From Gracilaria caudata (taxonomy: Eukaryota > Rhodophyta > Florideophyceae > Gracilariales > Gracilariaceae), in assembly GCA_030374735.1 (NCBI GenBank), contig JASCIV010000157.1:1-36801 (forward strand): a stretch of 36,801 bases of DNA. The letters run 5' to 3'. The translations under genes were made by a program, and so were the position numbers. The notes beneath the pieces are model-generated. The model did no database searches, was not told the DNA's origin, and saw only the letters and a program-made list of their open reading frames with translations. Positions 1 to 7,818 of this stretch are shown piece by piece. Positions within the stretch are counted from its first letter, which is position 1. Every line of letters starts with the position of its first letter.

Positions 1-589
1 TACGCTTGAGCTTTTGCGCGCGCGATTCTTTTGCTTTCTTCAAAGCAGTCTTGGCAGCGTCATCGGTTGTAAGTGCCTTGCGGTTGGCATCGTGCTTGTA
101 GTCCAATAAAGCCTGATCCAACAAATGCTGTGCATCTCCTTCTACACTCTTTGGGGCCGCCACAGGACCATCGTCACCGTTGTGCGAGAGAGACGCAACT
201 TAAACCTTCTTTACCATTTCGCCAACGTTCTTCGCAACGTGCATAACGTTTTCGGTTGTAATTTTTGACATGTACTTTCTGCGCCATGCTATGCCGTAAG
301 TGTTGGTTTCATGCAGGATTTCGTTGTCTGGAACATCACGCATTTGTGCGTTTTTGGCTACTGATAGACATGTCTTTTCCAGGGTCTTCAATTTTTGGAG
401 AGAAGCTTGAAGCGCGATTAGCTGTCGAATGACCCATGTCTTCTCGACCTTATTCGTCACGAAGCGCTTGTTGTGCGCTTTTGAAGGTGTTAAGTTTGAA
501 TGTGCGCTTGAGCGCGAGGAGACACTTGCCGAGGTAGTAGGAGGAGCAGTTGGTGGCGCAACTGCGTTTTGCGAATCATTGCTGTTAAT
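1..589 (-). pseudogene. Unidentified partial gene with in-frame TAA, cut by the left edge
   Basis: On the minus strand one frame stays open from about 589 to the window edge except for a single TAA at 200-202. The upstream part is Ser/Thr/Pro/Ala-rich, followed by a Lys-rich, probably helical segment (KTWVIRQLIALQASLQKLK) and a stretch with YGIAWRRKYMSKITTENV. After the TAA the same frame continues as plausible protein (HLLDQALLDYKHDANRKAL, then a Lys/Ala-rich tail) and runs off the window. No ATG lies near its upstream end; a possible splice acceptor (TTTAAATTAACAG) sits just above 582, so this may be an internal exon. The TAA is either a disabling mutation or lies inside a short unrecognised intron: a GTTTAA donor directly at the stop and an AAAG acceptor about 55 bases further would keep frame. 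I do not recognise the family. Confidence 0.35.
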
Positions 590-592
590 TTA

Positions 593-771
593 AACACAGC
601 AGTGGTTCAGAACAAGCCTTAGTCCGAACATAAGGGCCAAAACACCTTAATTAAAAACCCCTAATAGTAAATTTCCCGCATTCTTCTGCACCAACCCAAA
701 TGAAGCCGCCGAAGTGCATAGGAACGTTCCTGATTCCTGCGACGTATGTCGTCATGATCCACTGTTACGGT
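593..771. other. Short spacer, nothing recognised
   Basis: AT-leaning sequence downstream of the lipoxygenase stop codon and upstream of the partial gene at the left edge. It probably holds the lipoxygenase 3' untranslated region. I see no RNA gene or repeat. Confidence 0.5.
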
Positions 772-3700
772 TTAGATATTGATCGACTGCGACAGCTGGT
801 TCGGGTCCAAGTATTCGTATGGGACATCCCCGGCGCTCATCAGATTTTGGTTGCGATCCCGAATCGCCTGTGATAGAGTGTCCAGTTCGTCCTTGAATTT
901 CTTCACATCCTTGGGGTACTCATCCTCGAAGGTGTTGTATAGTTCGAACGGATTGTCTGGCGGGGTCGTCAGCAGGTACGAGAACAGCGTCTGAAATTGA
1001 CCGGACGCAAGTGAAGGCAAGGAGGCATACAGCTCATCCTCCCCGATGTCACCCTTTTCCGGGTCCAGCTCCAGCATCGGTGTCCGCATCAGATTCGGCC
1101 TATTCGGGACGTATGACACGTACCGAAGCTGCGAGAAGTTGACTGCTGCGTGCTGCGCGGAGCACTGGAACACGATCGTTGTGATCACCTCCGTCAGCAG
1201 CTCGATCGAGTCAATCGTCGCAGGGAATGACGCGATATTGCCCTTCTTCGGATCGCGAATCTCATCACACCAACCCTGAAGCACCGCGTCGCTTGCAACA
1301 TCTTCGTCCGCGTCATAGAAGTTCAGGACCATGCGTTGGAAATGCTCTACGAACAAATTCCAAAGCTTAAAGCCGTCGTCACGGTAGTAGAAGCCCTCAA
1401 TGCCGTCGGAGCCATTTTCTTCAAAGCCACGTGCCGCGAGAGCATTCTTGAAGTTGCTGCGGAAGAAGTCCCACTTCTCGTACGCATCCGAGAAGATCTT
1501 CATGGCATTTGTGGTTCCTGGACTGAATGTCGCATCAGTGAACGGCGCGACACTGGATACAAGTGTCTGACGAGCGAGAAAGTTGATCCCAATGGTGTCC
1601 TTGAAATGCGGATGCAGCAACTGACCCACTGGATGGCCATCGGGGAAGCAGTTCTGGTTGGCCACGGCAAAGGGCTCCATGCAGAGATGAGCCAGACCGA
1701 GGTGCTGCACGAATTGATGGTCCTGGTTGTCGGCACACGTCAGATGGAATTTGGCGAGTGAATACTGATTTGGCGGCGTTTTCTGGCGGTTGTATACTTT
1801 GTTGGGCTTGTCCGTGAAGCGCGTGAGAATGAAGCCGAGCACATCGAGTTTGCCGTCTGTGTTCTTGAACACGGCAAGGAACGGTGCGTACCAGTACTTC
1901 ATCGGACCCATCGGACCGGTTCCGTTGATGTTCGTCGCCTGGTTGTAGTACACTCCGAGCTTGGAGTCATACTCTCCGATACCCACATTCTTGTAGTCAC
2001 AGAAGAACAGACTTTTTGTGGCGATAAGGGTCGGCACATCCCGGCCGCTCTCGTCCTTCAAATCGTGCATATCTTCAGGAATTTGTTGGATAGATGTGGC
2101 CACAGTGATCTTCATGGGGTTGACGCCGCGAATGAGCTGCGCGCACATCTCGAGATCGCTCTTCAGCGGGTCCTTCAGGTTCTCGATCATCTGTTCCGGC
2201 TCGGGCATCCACAGCCCAGTGTAAGGTGCCATGAAAGGGTCACTCAGCAGCTCCTTGAGCTTATCCACGGCCATCGGACCTGGTATGATTTGCATCAACT
2301 CGGGGTCCGGCATCTCCGAGAGGATGGCGATGAGCCCAAGGAGGGGGCCTTGCGAATAGAGGTACTCGGTCATGCGTTGGAAGAGCTCGCCTGTACGGGG
2401 CGGCATGATGACTGACTTAACCGGGAGAACGTCACAGTACTTTGGCAATGGTCCATACACGTTCTCGTCGTACGTTGCGTAACGAACATCTTCGGGCTGG
2501 ATTTGGTGCATGACGCCGCTTTCGGCGATTCTGAGTACCTCTTTCTTGATCGACTCGAAGATCGTGAAGGCCGCCCTGCCGAAGGAGGTAGCGGCGTCTG
2601 TTGGCTCGGGGTAGTTCCACTCGACCGAAGCCTCAATGTTATACTTACCGACGACGTTACCGGACTCGTTCTTCAAGAGAATTTCCATCGGGGTCTCGTC
2701 TTTCTTGAGTTGGCGAACGGGGATAAAGCCACGTCCGATCAACTTGTCCTCACCAGGGTAGACGTAGTCGGTCAGGGTGAAGACGACTTGGTCATCATAC
2801 GACATAACGTTGTGCTTAGAAGGTTCCTTGTCTGGTTCGTTCAGTATTCCCTGCCCATCGACGTTGATCGTATTCGCGGGGCCGTTCGGGACGCGCACAT
2901 AGAGATAGTTGGGTTGGCCCGCAGACGTACCACCGGAAACGGCGATCGTGGCAATCCCCAGCACAGGGTTGTTCATGAACTTGATGCCGGCAATGGTCAG
3001 TTGGTAAGAAAGAGTCTGGGTGGCCTTGAGTGAGGCGACAAGAACTGGAGAATCGATGATCGGCTGGAATTGGGTGCTCCACGTGGCGCGGAAGTTGTCG
3101 GAATCGATGGGCTCAAACGAGACGTAGGTGACGAGGAATCTGTACAGTGGTGGTACCATTGTATCCAAGCCATAGTTGAAAGTGCGGTCGTCGGGGTTGA
3201 CGTAGAGCAAAATCTCGCCTAACTGGCGGCCGTTCGTAGCAGTTTCGAAAAAGCGGATGTCACCGACACCGTAAGGGTTGCCCTTCTCGATGACTTTGGT
3301 GATATTAAGAGCACTGCTCCAGAACGGGGAGTTCATGCTCCAGTCGCGAGTGAGGTTGAAGGTGAGATCGATATCGCCGGTGACCACATCGGAAACCGTA
3401 ACGGAGTAGGTGGGCTTGGTGGGGTCAACTAACACAGTGGGCGGGCTGGGATGCACGGGGGTGTTTACGAACTTGACCACATCAAGGGTTTGTTGGTAGG
3501 CTTCAGTCTGGCCGGCCTTGATCGCGGCGACGACAGCCGGAGATTCGTCCAGCGGCTGGAAGCAGGTGCTCCACGTGGCGCGGAAGGTCATGGAATCGAT
3601 GGGCTCAAACGAGGCGTAGGTGACAAGGCCTTTGTACACTGGTGGAACCATTGAATCCAAACCATAGGCGAAAGTGCGATCTTCGAGGTTGACGTTGAGC

Positions 3701-3951
3701 ATCTTCTCCCCTAACTCGCTCCCGCCGACGGGGAAATAGCGGATGTCACCGACATAGTTGGGGTTGCCCTTCTCGACGACTTTGGTGAAGTTGACGCCAA
3801 TGGACCAGAACAGGGAGTCCTTGCTCCAGTCGCGAGTGAGGTTAAAGGAGAGATCGATATCTCCGCTGATCACCTCGGAAACTTTGACGGAGTAGGTCGG
3901 TTGGGTTGGGTCAATGGACTCGTATCCGTAAGTGGGACAGCAGGATGGCAT
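772..3951 (-). CDS. LOX: Lipoxygenase with two N-terminal SRPBCC-like domains
   Basis: Lipoxygenases are non-haem iron dioxygenases that add O2 to polyunsaturated fatty acids, giving the hydroperoxides that feed oxylipin synthesis. The reading frame is uninterrupted and intronless, 1059 residues from the ATG at 3951 (context AACATGCC). The frame is open 29 codons further up but only to a GTG, so I chose the ATG. Residues 14-166 and 176-330 are two similar SRPBCC/START-like domains; about 331-447 is a C2/PLAT-like beta sandwich; about 500-1059 is the catalytic domain. All five expected iron ligands are visible: H750 and H755 (HLGLAH), H934 and N938 (HAAVN), and the C-terminal isoleucine 1059 (ending SINI). 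The HPHF and ARQTLV motifs also fit. The catalytic domain is of normal length; the protein is longer than usual because of the front domains. I see no signal peptide. It looks intact and is the best host gene here. Confidence 0.93.
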   Translation of the reverse strand: MPSCCPTYGYESIDPTQPTYSVKVSEVISGDIDLSFNLTRDWSKDSLFWSIGVNFTKVVEKGNPNYVGDIRYFPVGGSELGEKMLNVNLEDRTFAYGLDSMVPPVYKGLVTYASFEPIDSMTFRATWSTCFQPLDESPAVVAAIKAGQTEAYQQTLDVVKFVNTPVHPSPPTVLVDPTKPTYSVTVSDVVTGDIDLTFNLTRDWSMNSPFWSSALNITKVIEKGNPYGVGDIRFFETATNGRQLGEILLYVNPDDRTFNYGLDTMVPPLYRFLVTYVSFEPIDSDNFRATWSTQFQPIIDSPVLVASLKATQTLSYQLTIAGIKFMNNPVLGIATIAVSGGTSAGQPNYLYVRVPNGPANTINVDGQGILNEPDKEPSKHNVMSYDDQVVFTLTDYVYPGEDKLIGRGFIPVRQLKKDETPMEILLKNESGNVVGKYNIEASVEWNYPEPTDAATSFGRAAFTIFESIKKEVLRIAESGVMHQIQPEDVRYATYDENVYGPLPKYCDVLPVKSVIMPPRTGELFQRMTEYLYSQGPLLGLIAILSEMPDPELMQIIPGPMAVDKLKELLSDPFMAPYTGLWMPEPEQMIENLKDPLKSDLEMCAQLIRGVNPMKITVATSIQQIPEDMHDLKDESGRDVPTLIATKSLFFCDYKNVGIGEYDSKLGVYYNQATNINGTGPMGPMKYWYAPFLAVFKNTDGKLDVLGFILTRFTDKPNKVYNRQKTPPNQYSLAKFHLTCADNQDHQFVQHLGLAHLCMEPFAVANQNCFPDGHPVGQLLHPHFKDTIGINFLARQTLVSSVAPFTDATFSPGTTNAMKIFSDAYEKWDFFRSNFKNALAARGFEENGSDGIEGFYYRDDGFKLWNLFVEHFQRMVLNFYDADEDVASDAVLQGWCDEIRDPKKGNIASFPATIDSIELLTEVITTIVFQCSAQHAAVNFSQLRYVSYVPNRPNLMRTPMLELDPEKGDIGEDELYASLPSLASGQFQTLFSYLLTTPPDNPFELYNTFEDEYPKDVKKFKDELDTLSQAIRDRNQNLMSAGDVPYEYLDPNQLSQSINI
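2962..3912 (-). repeat. Tandem duplication encoding two SRPBCC-like domains
   Basis: Residues 14-166 (3454-3912) and 176-330 (2962-3426) of the lipoxygenase align almost end to end. Both begin DPTxPTYSV and share NLTRDWS, VGDIR, LGE, DRTF.YGLD, MVPP, SFEPIDS, FRATWST and FQP. The GDIR to FRATWST.FQP pattern is typical of the polyketide-cyclase/Bet v1-like (SRPBCC) fold, which forms a hydrophobic ligand pocket. Identity is roughly two thirds by eye, so this is an in-gene tandem duplication, with only a two-residue length difference between SEL and NGRQL. Confidence 0.8.
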
Positions 3952-5358
3952 GTTGGTTTGATGTATGCGGGGCGAGGAAATGCTTTGGATGCGGAGCTGG
4001 CTGAACAACAAGTGCGGTTCGGAAGGCAAGCAGGACACGAGAGGTGTGTGGCGGGGGTGGGAGTCTTCCTCGAAAGCTTGCCTCAGGTGGTTACGCAGTT
4101 TATGGTCACAAAGTAATTCTCAGCGAATGATGAGGCATGCCAGTGGTAACTGTTGATGCTTAGACTGATCAGTGATGGCGATTTCAGTGCGACTCAGTAG
4201 CGCACATCACACCGCGGGCCTGTCACACCCACTCCGTGCCTCAGAGCCAGAGATGTGTGGGAGCATTCGCTGATTCAGCTCCATTCTTCACCGGCCACGC
4301 ACGTACACGCACACAACAAACAGAAACTAATATCTAAAAATGTTTCCTTATATCATATTATACGGATGGTGAGCGTTCAACGAAGAAATAAAGCATTTAA
4401 TGCTACCGATAACATCAACATCCACATGCTACAACGCCGAGCACGTGCTCTGCGTTTTGTTAGCAACATCAACGAAAATTTTAACTTACTTTCAAATAAC
4501 CGAATTTGTTAAGGTGGTAAAACCAAAAGGCGATTGCAGTTGTAGATATAAGGTTTCCCGCTTGATCATGAGTGAATGTAGCGTTTCCCCTCACATCTTG
4601 ACATGAAGATTTGATTGAGGTCACCTCTCATTGGAAGGGAACCGGCGCCCTTCGGTCAACGGTCAAACTGAAGTAACTTGATGTAATTGCATACACGCTT
4701 TCTCGACACCACCTCCTTCTCATATTACTATGTGAGCGCATACCAATACGCCTCTTTTGTCCCCATACATTGGCAGATTCTTACTCTGTCTTCGATGCGA
4801 CACATTTTGCGACATGTCGATCGCTTCAGTGTAAGTATGTGGCGATGTGAAACAGCGAGGACAATGAGCGTGTGTGATGTCACACTGCAGCGGGCTCAGC
4901 CACAAGTCGCACTTGACCAACACTCGCTGTTTTCTACATGCAGCACGTGCTCAAAGTTTCTTTCACAGACTACCAATGCGCGTTTGCCCCGATCTGCCTA
5001 AACCACGTCGACACCAGTGCTCACGTAGCTTAAATGTTGAAGCAACAGTCGGGAGGGCGGCAGAAACTCAGATCACTTGTTCAGGGATGAGTAGAAATAG
5101 TGCCTGCTGAAAAGCCTGGTACAGTCAGCACATCGCAAGGGCTCTATTAGATGCCACGTGCTCAGGGCCTGTCTTAGGCTTAAGAAGCGCGTCCGTACAA
5201 AACGTGAACGTCGTGAACGGCTTTGAGTTGAATCATAGGATATCTGCACATTAATGACATTAATTTGCAGATATTCTGTGATTTTCATTGTTATTTTTGC
5301 CCCGTGCTCTCGAAGGTGGAACACCGTCACCTTCTCTTGTCCGCTAACATTGCTGTGT
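3952..5358. other. Intergenic region, no supported gene
   Basis: About 1.4 kb between the lipoxygenase start and the small secreted gene. It should hold the lipoxygenase promoter (reading leftward). Reading frames here are short and lack protein-like composition. I see no transposon ends or RNA genes. Confidence 0.5.
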
Positions 5359-5589
5359 TTATCTGCTCCCGACTGTATCGCTCAAAGACAATCTCTTTTT
5401 ACATCCTACTGTCACCTTGTCTTCGACTTTGGCCTTTTTCCTAGAGCAAAGCTTTGCTCCTACTACATAGGGAGCTGAGCAATCTAGATCTGTGTTGATT
5501 AGTGTCACGGTATCGTAAGAGCTAGTGCAAGACCGCGGAAAAGAGACAGCTGTGGGAATCAGCAAGAAGAGCACAAAGAACAAGCACAT
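5359..5589 (-). CDS. Small predicted secreted four-cysteine protein
   Basis: A 76-codon frame from the ATG at 5589. Residues 2-16 are strongly hydrophobic (CLFFVLFLLIPTAVS) and end in a small-residue site, so a signal peptide cleaved after about residue 16 is likely. The mature part would be about 60 residues with cysteines at 21, 37, 48 and 63, which suggests two disulfides, and a basic second half (SRKKAK, KKRLS). No family is recognised. The outer LTR element is inserted 32-37 bases upstream of the ATG, so the native promoter has been displaced. The upstream frame stays open into the LTR, but without an ATG in native sequence. It may be a real small gene or a chance frame; the signal peptide and even cysteine spacing favour the former. 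Confidence 0.4.
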   Translation of the reverse strand: MCLFFVLFLLIPTAVSFPRSCTSSYDTVTLINTDLDCSAPYVVGAKLCSRKKAKVEDKVTVGCKKRLSLSDTVGSR

Positions 5590-5593
5590 CTCT

Positions 5594-5613
5594 GACGAAG
5601 CTCCTGCTTCGTC
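5594..5613 (-). promoter_or_regulatory. Hairpin just upstream of the small secreted gene
   Basis: Perfect 8-bp inverted repeat GACGAAGC / GCTTCGTC with loop TCCT. It lies 4 bases upstream of the ATG at 5589 on the minus strand, so it would fold in the 5' leader of that transcript. Confidence 0.4.
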
Positions 5614-5620
5614 TTTGGTT

Positions 5621-5625
5621 ACCTC
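5621..5625. repeat. Target site duplication of outer LTR element, left copy (ACCTC)
   Basis: ACCTC directly precedes the 5' LTR. The same five bases directly follow the 3' LTR at 24689-24693. A 5-bp duplication is usual for LTR retrotransposon integration. Confidence 0.85.
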
Positions 5626-6204
5626 TGTCCACCCTGATGTTGGTTCTCCACAACAGGCTGTCCTTGCGCGAGACACAGGGCGAACCACGCGTCTCGCCTG
5701 CGCCTCCGAGCGCACCTCGGACGCGCTTTCCGTGCCGCCTCTGGCAGCTCGGAGTTCTAACTCGGCGCCGAGGCTACAGGTAAAACTGTAACTAGTGTGG
5801 GTTCCAAATTAATGTGGGTAAAAGAATGGTGTGGCCAACACTAATTTTGAATCTTCGTAATCCTTAAAAATAATTATATTCTAATCCATCTATAGCACGT
5901 TTCTTAGGACATTAAAGCGCGCAGAACACGAAGATTGAAGTTCAAAGTTCTTTAACGGGGGTCACCGAAAACAGTGTAGGCCACACTATTTTGTGACCCG
6001 TCAAAATTTGAAATCTTTAAAATAGTGTGGGCCACACTAATTACAGTGTTAACCTGTACTGAATAAAGAGGCTGGAGCTCGCGCTCCGGCCAGAGAGAGG
6101 GGGCAGCCACAAGCGGCAGAGCCGACCTCCTTCGTCCCTGTCATTCTTGCCTTTCTTTCAAAACACTCTTTTTCGCCTAGGCCACGATGTCGCCGGTTGC
6201 TCCA
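5626..6204 (+). repeat. 5' LTR of outer copia-type element, interrupted by a MITE
   Basis: Starts TGTCCACCCTGATGTTGG and ends GTTGCTCCA. It matches 24392-24688 along its whole length once 282 bp (MITE plus duplicated TA) at 5777-6058 are removed. An LTR normally holds the element's promoter and polyadenylation signals; none is sharply recognisable here. Antisense reading of the two LTRs gives similar short frames, which I take as a by-product of their relatedness. Confidence 0.87.
5777..6056. mobile_element. 280-bp TA-flanked MITE (Tc1/mariner/Stowaway-like)
   Basis: The 3' LTR of the outer element shows the empty site (GGCTACTGAATA at 24539-24550); the 5' LTR has 280 bp plus a duplicated TA at that point (TA at 5775-5776 and 6057-6058). 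The ends are imperfect inverted repeats: CAGGTAAAACTGTAACTAG on the left against CAGGTTAACACTGTAATTAG on the right, reverse complemented. There is no coding capacity. TA duplication with short inverted ends fits a non-autonomous Tc1/mariner-type element. Internal copies of AGTGTGGGCC/GGCCACACT occur as further inverted repeats. Confidence 0.82.
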
Positions 6205-6463
6205 GTTATAGGCCAATTGCAAGGCTCGTCTTAATCTTTTGCACATACTGATCATCCAATGTTCGATCGGCAAAAAGATCTATAAGCATACTATTAAGAT
6301 GTTACAAGATGGATCTTTTTATTCAAGCCGCTGCAAAATAAGAACTGATGTTGTGTATAAAACAATTTTTGCAACGCTTGCTTGACAGTTGTACTCCGTG
6401 TTTTGCCACGTGAGCAGAAGTTGATTGTACAGAGAGCCCAAGCCAAAAACCCTCGTGGATTAC
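6205..6463 (+). other. Leader of outer copia-type element
   Basis: Untranslated stretch between the 5' LTR and the gag start. A normal primer binding site would begin TGG close to the LTR end; instead the sequence reads GTTATAGGCCAATTGC. Either the site has decayed or priming uses an internal part of a tRNA, as is known for Drosophila copia. Confidence 0.45.
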
Positions 6464-6718
6464 ATGCTGAAAGATCAGATAGAAGTTATTCGAAAAATTG
6501 AGCAGCTAATTGCCGTTGAACTTCCCATTGCAGTGGCTACTCGACTTATGTCTTTCTTATTGAAGTCATCTAGTGCCACAGAGCCCGAGAGCAATATCTA
6601 AACGTCTTTTCTCTAGCTTCGAAGACTTGGCTGTCGATTACTTGATGCATTTTGAGTTATCTAAATCTTCGCAGGTCAGTGGAGTACAATAATCAGGTCA
6701 GAAGATAACGTACCGCAG
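6464..6718 (+). pseudogene. gag: gag of outer copia-type element, 5' part
   Basis: An ATG at 6464 opens a 45-codon frame (MLKDQIEVIRKIEQLIAVEL...) ended by TAA at 6599-6601. Protein-like sequence continues in other frames (FEDLAVDYLMHFELSK) up to 6718, where the gypsy element interrupts it. Joining 6718 to the sequence after 18633 keeps a frame open (EDNVPQ then LSENASLF), supporting insertion of the gypsy element inside this gag. Gag would form the nucleocapsid shell. At least one stop and one frameshift are present. Confidence 0.6.
6714..6718. repeat. Target site duplication of gypsy element, left copy (CGCAG)
   Basis: CGCAG immediately before the 5' LTR; the same five bases follow the 3' LTR at 18629-18633. 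Confidence 0.88.
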
Positions 6719-7601
6719 TGTAGAGCAAACCAACCCCTGTGGAGAAGAGCTCAATGGTTTCTCATAATTTCGGTGTCCACTCGGCGGCAGCTTCCTCGCT
6801 ATATGAGATTCTATTTCGTTACTTGGCCCTATTAGAGATATACCTGAGAAGGGCAGGAATGGTGTCCACGTGTGGTGCTTTATCGGATGAACGGATGCGC
6901 CGTAGCAAGGCAAGCCACGGGTGGTACGTGTAGAGGCTTGGCCGGCGTGCCGGAATAATTAGAATATTTCAATTAATTCTTTCATTGACCTCATATAGGT
7001 GGCGGCACCCGCCGCCACTTTACGGAGTAAACGCCCCAAGAGGCATCCGGCCCAAAGTCTTGGCTCTAGTTTTTTTGTGGCGGACGGTGCTACTACGTCA
7101 CAGAGTTAACCACCTGCATTCCGGACTAACTATTCTCCCTCGACCATTCAGGAAGAACTACCTGTAAGCTACGGTCTATTATTGTTGTTTTTCTTTGTTT
7201 ATTGTTCTGTTTCCGTTGTACGGTCTTCGTTTTCTCCGCCCTTCAGTGCAGGTTATTCCGATTACTTGTCGGTATAATTCCGACACACGTGAGTCAGTGC
7301 TACCGCTGTGCGGCTCACATTCCCCTTTGATTCGCCCCTGATTTCTTTTCCCCGATACACGATCTCCCGCTTATTGCGGTACTTTACCGATTTCCTCGGG
7401 GGAACCACTACGTGGATCGATCTACCCTGCCCTCGTTTGTTTCGCAGAAGGGGGATTCCCGAAGTTACGCCCGGCACGAGCAATTCCTAACGAAGGGTTC
7501 TTTCTCTGTGCTACCTTTCCCGAGAGCACGGGTTGAACGCCGTGGGTGTCTTTCCGCGCGCACGGTTTGTTGTTCTTCCGTCCCAGACGGTTTGCACTAC
7601 A
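6719..7601 (+). repeat. 5' LTR of gypsy element (883 bp)
   Basis: Begins TGTAGAGCAAAC and ends TTTGCACTACA. It matches 17783-18628; the main length difference is 37 bp present here near 7330-7370 and absent from the 3' LTR. The U3/R region has a TATA-like CATATAGG at 6992-6999 directly before a strong GC hairpin. Confidence 0.92.
6999..7018 (+). promoter_or_regulatory. Conserved GC hairpin in gypsy LTR
   Basis: GTGGCGGC / GCCGCCAC with loop ACCC, an 8-bp perfect stem. The 3' LTR keeps it as a 9-bp stem at 18059-18080. Position inside both LTRs suggests an RNA or transcription-related structure rather than chance. Confidence 0.45.
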
Positions 7602-7603
7602 CG

Positions 7604-7623
7604 TGGTCTCCCGACTTGGAATC
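7604..7623 (+). promoter_or_regulatory. Primer binding site of gypsy element
   Basis: TGGTCTCCCGACTTGGAATC starts two bases after the LTR. Its complement ends in CCA and reads as a plausible tRNA 3' end: discriminator A, 7-nt acceptor strand TCGGGAG, 5-nt T-stem CCAAG, then GATT fitting the end of a T-loop. I cannot name the tRNA from memory. Confidence 0.7.
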
Positions 7624-7818
7624 AGTTTCTGCTTGCCCGACTCAAGCGATTTTCCCATCGTCTGGGTCGTATCTTGTGAACTGATTCACCGAACTTGGAA
7701 TCGGAGTGTTTCGGTTCCGAATAGTTCGAGAAATCCCGTTTTAAGGGTTTGTTTTCGTCCGTATTACGGAAGCTGATTTGCATCGTTCTGCATTGGTCCG
7801 ACTGACTGTCGGTGAAGT

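Noticed and set aside
772..3700. Many plus-strand and alternate minus-strand frames over the lipoxygenase
   Set aside because: They are shadows of a strongly coding frame and show no motif of their own.
3952..4038. Upstream 29-codon extension of the lipoxygenase to 4038
   Set aside because: It begins with GTG, not ATG, in a eukaryotic gene. The first ATG is at 3951 with a good context.
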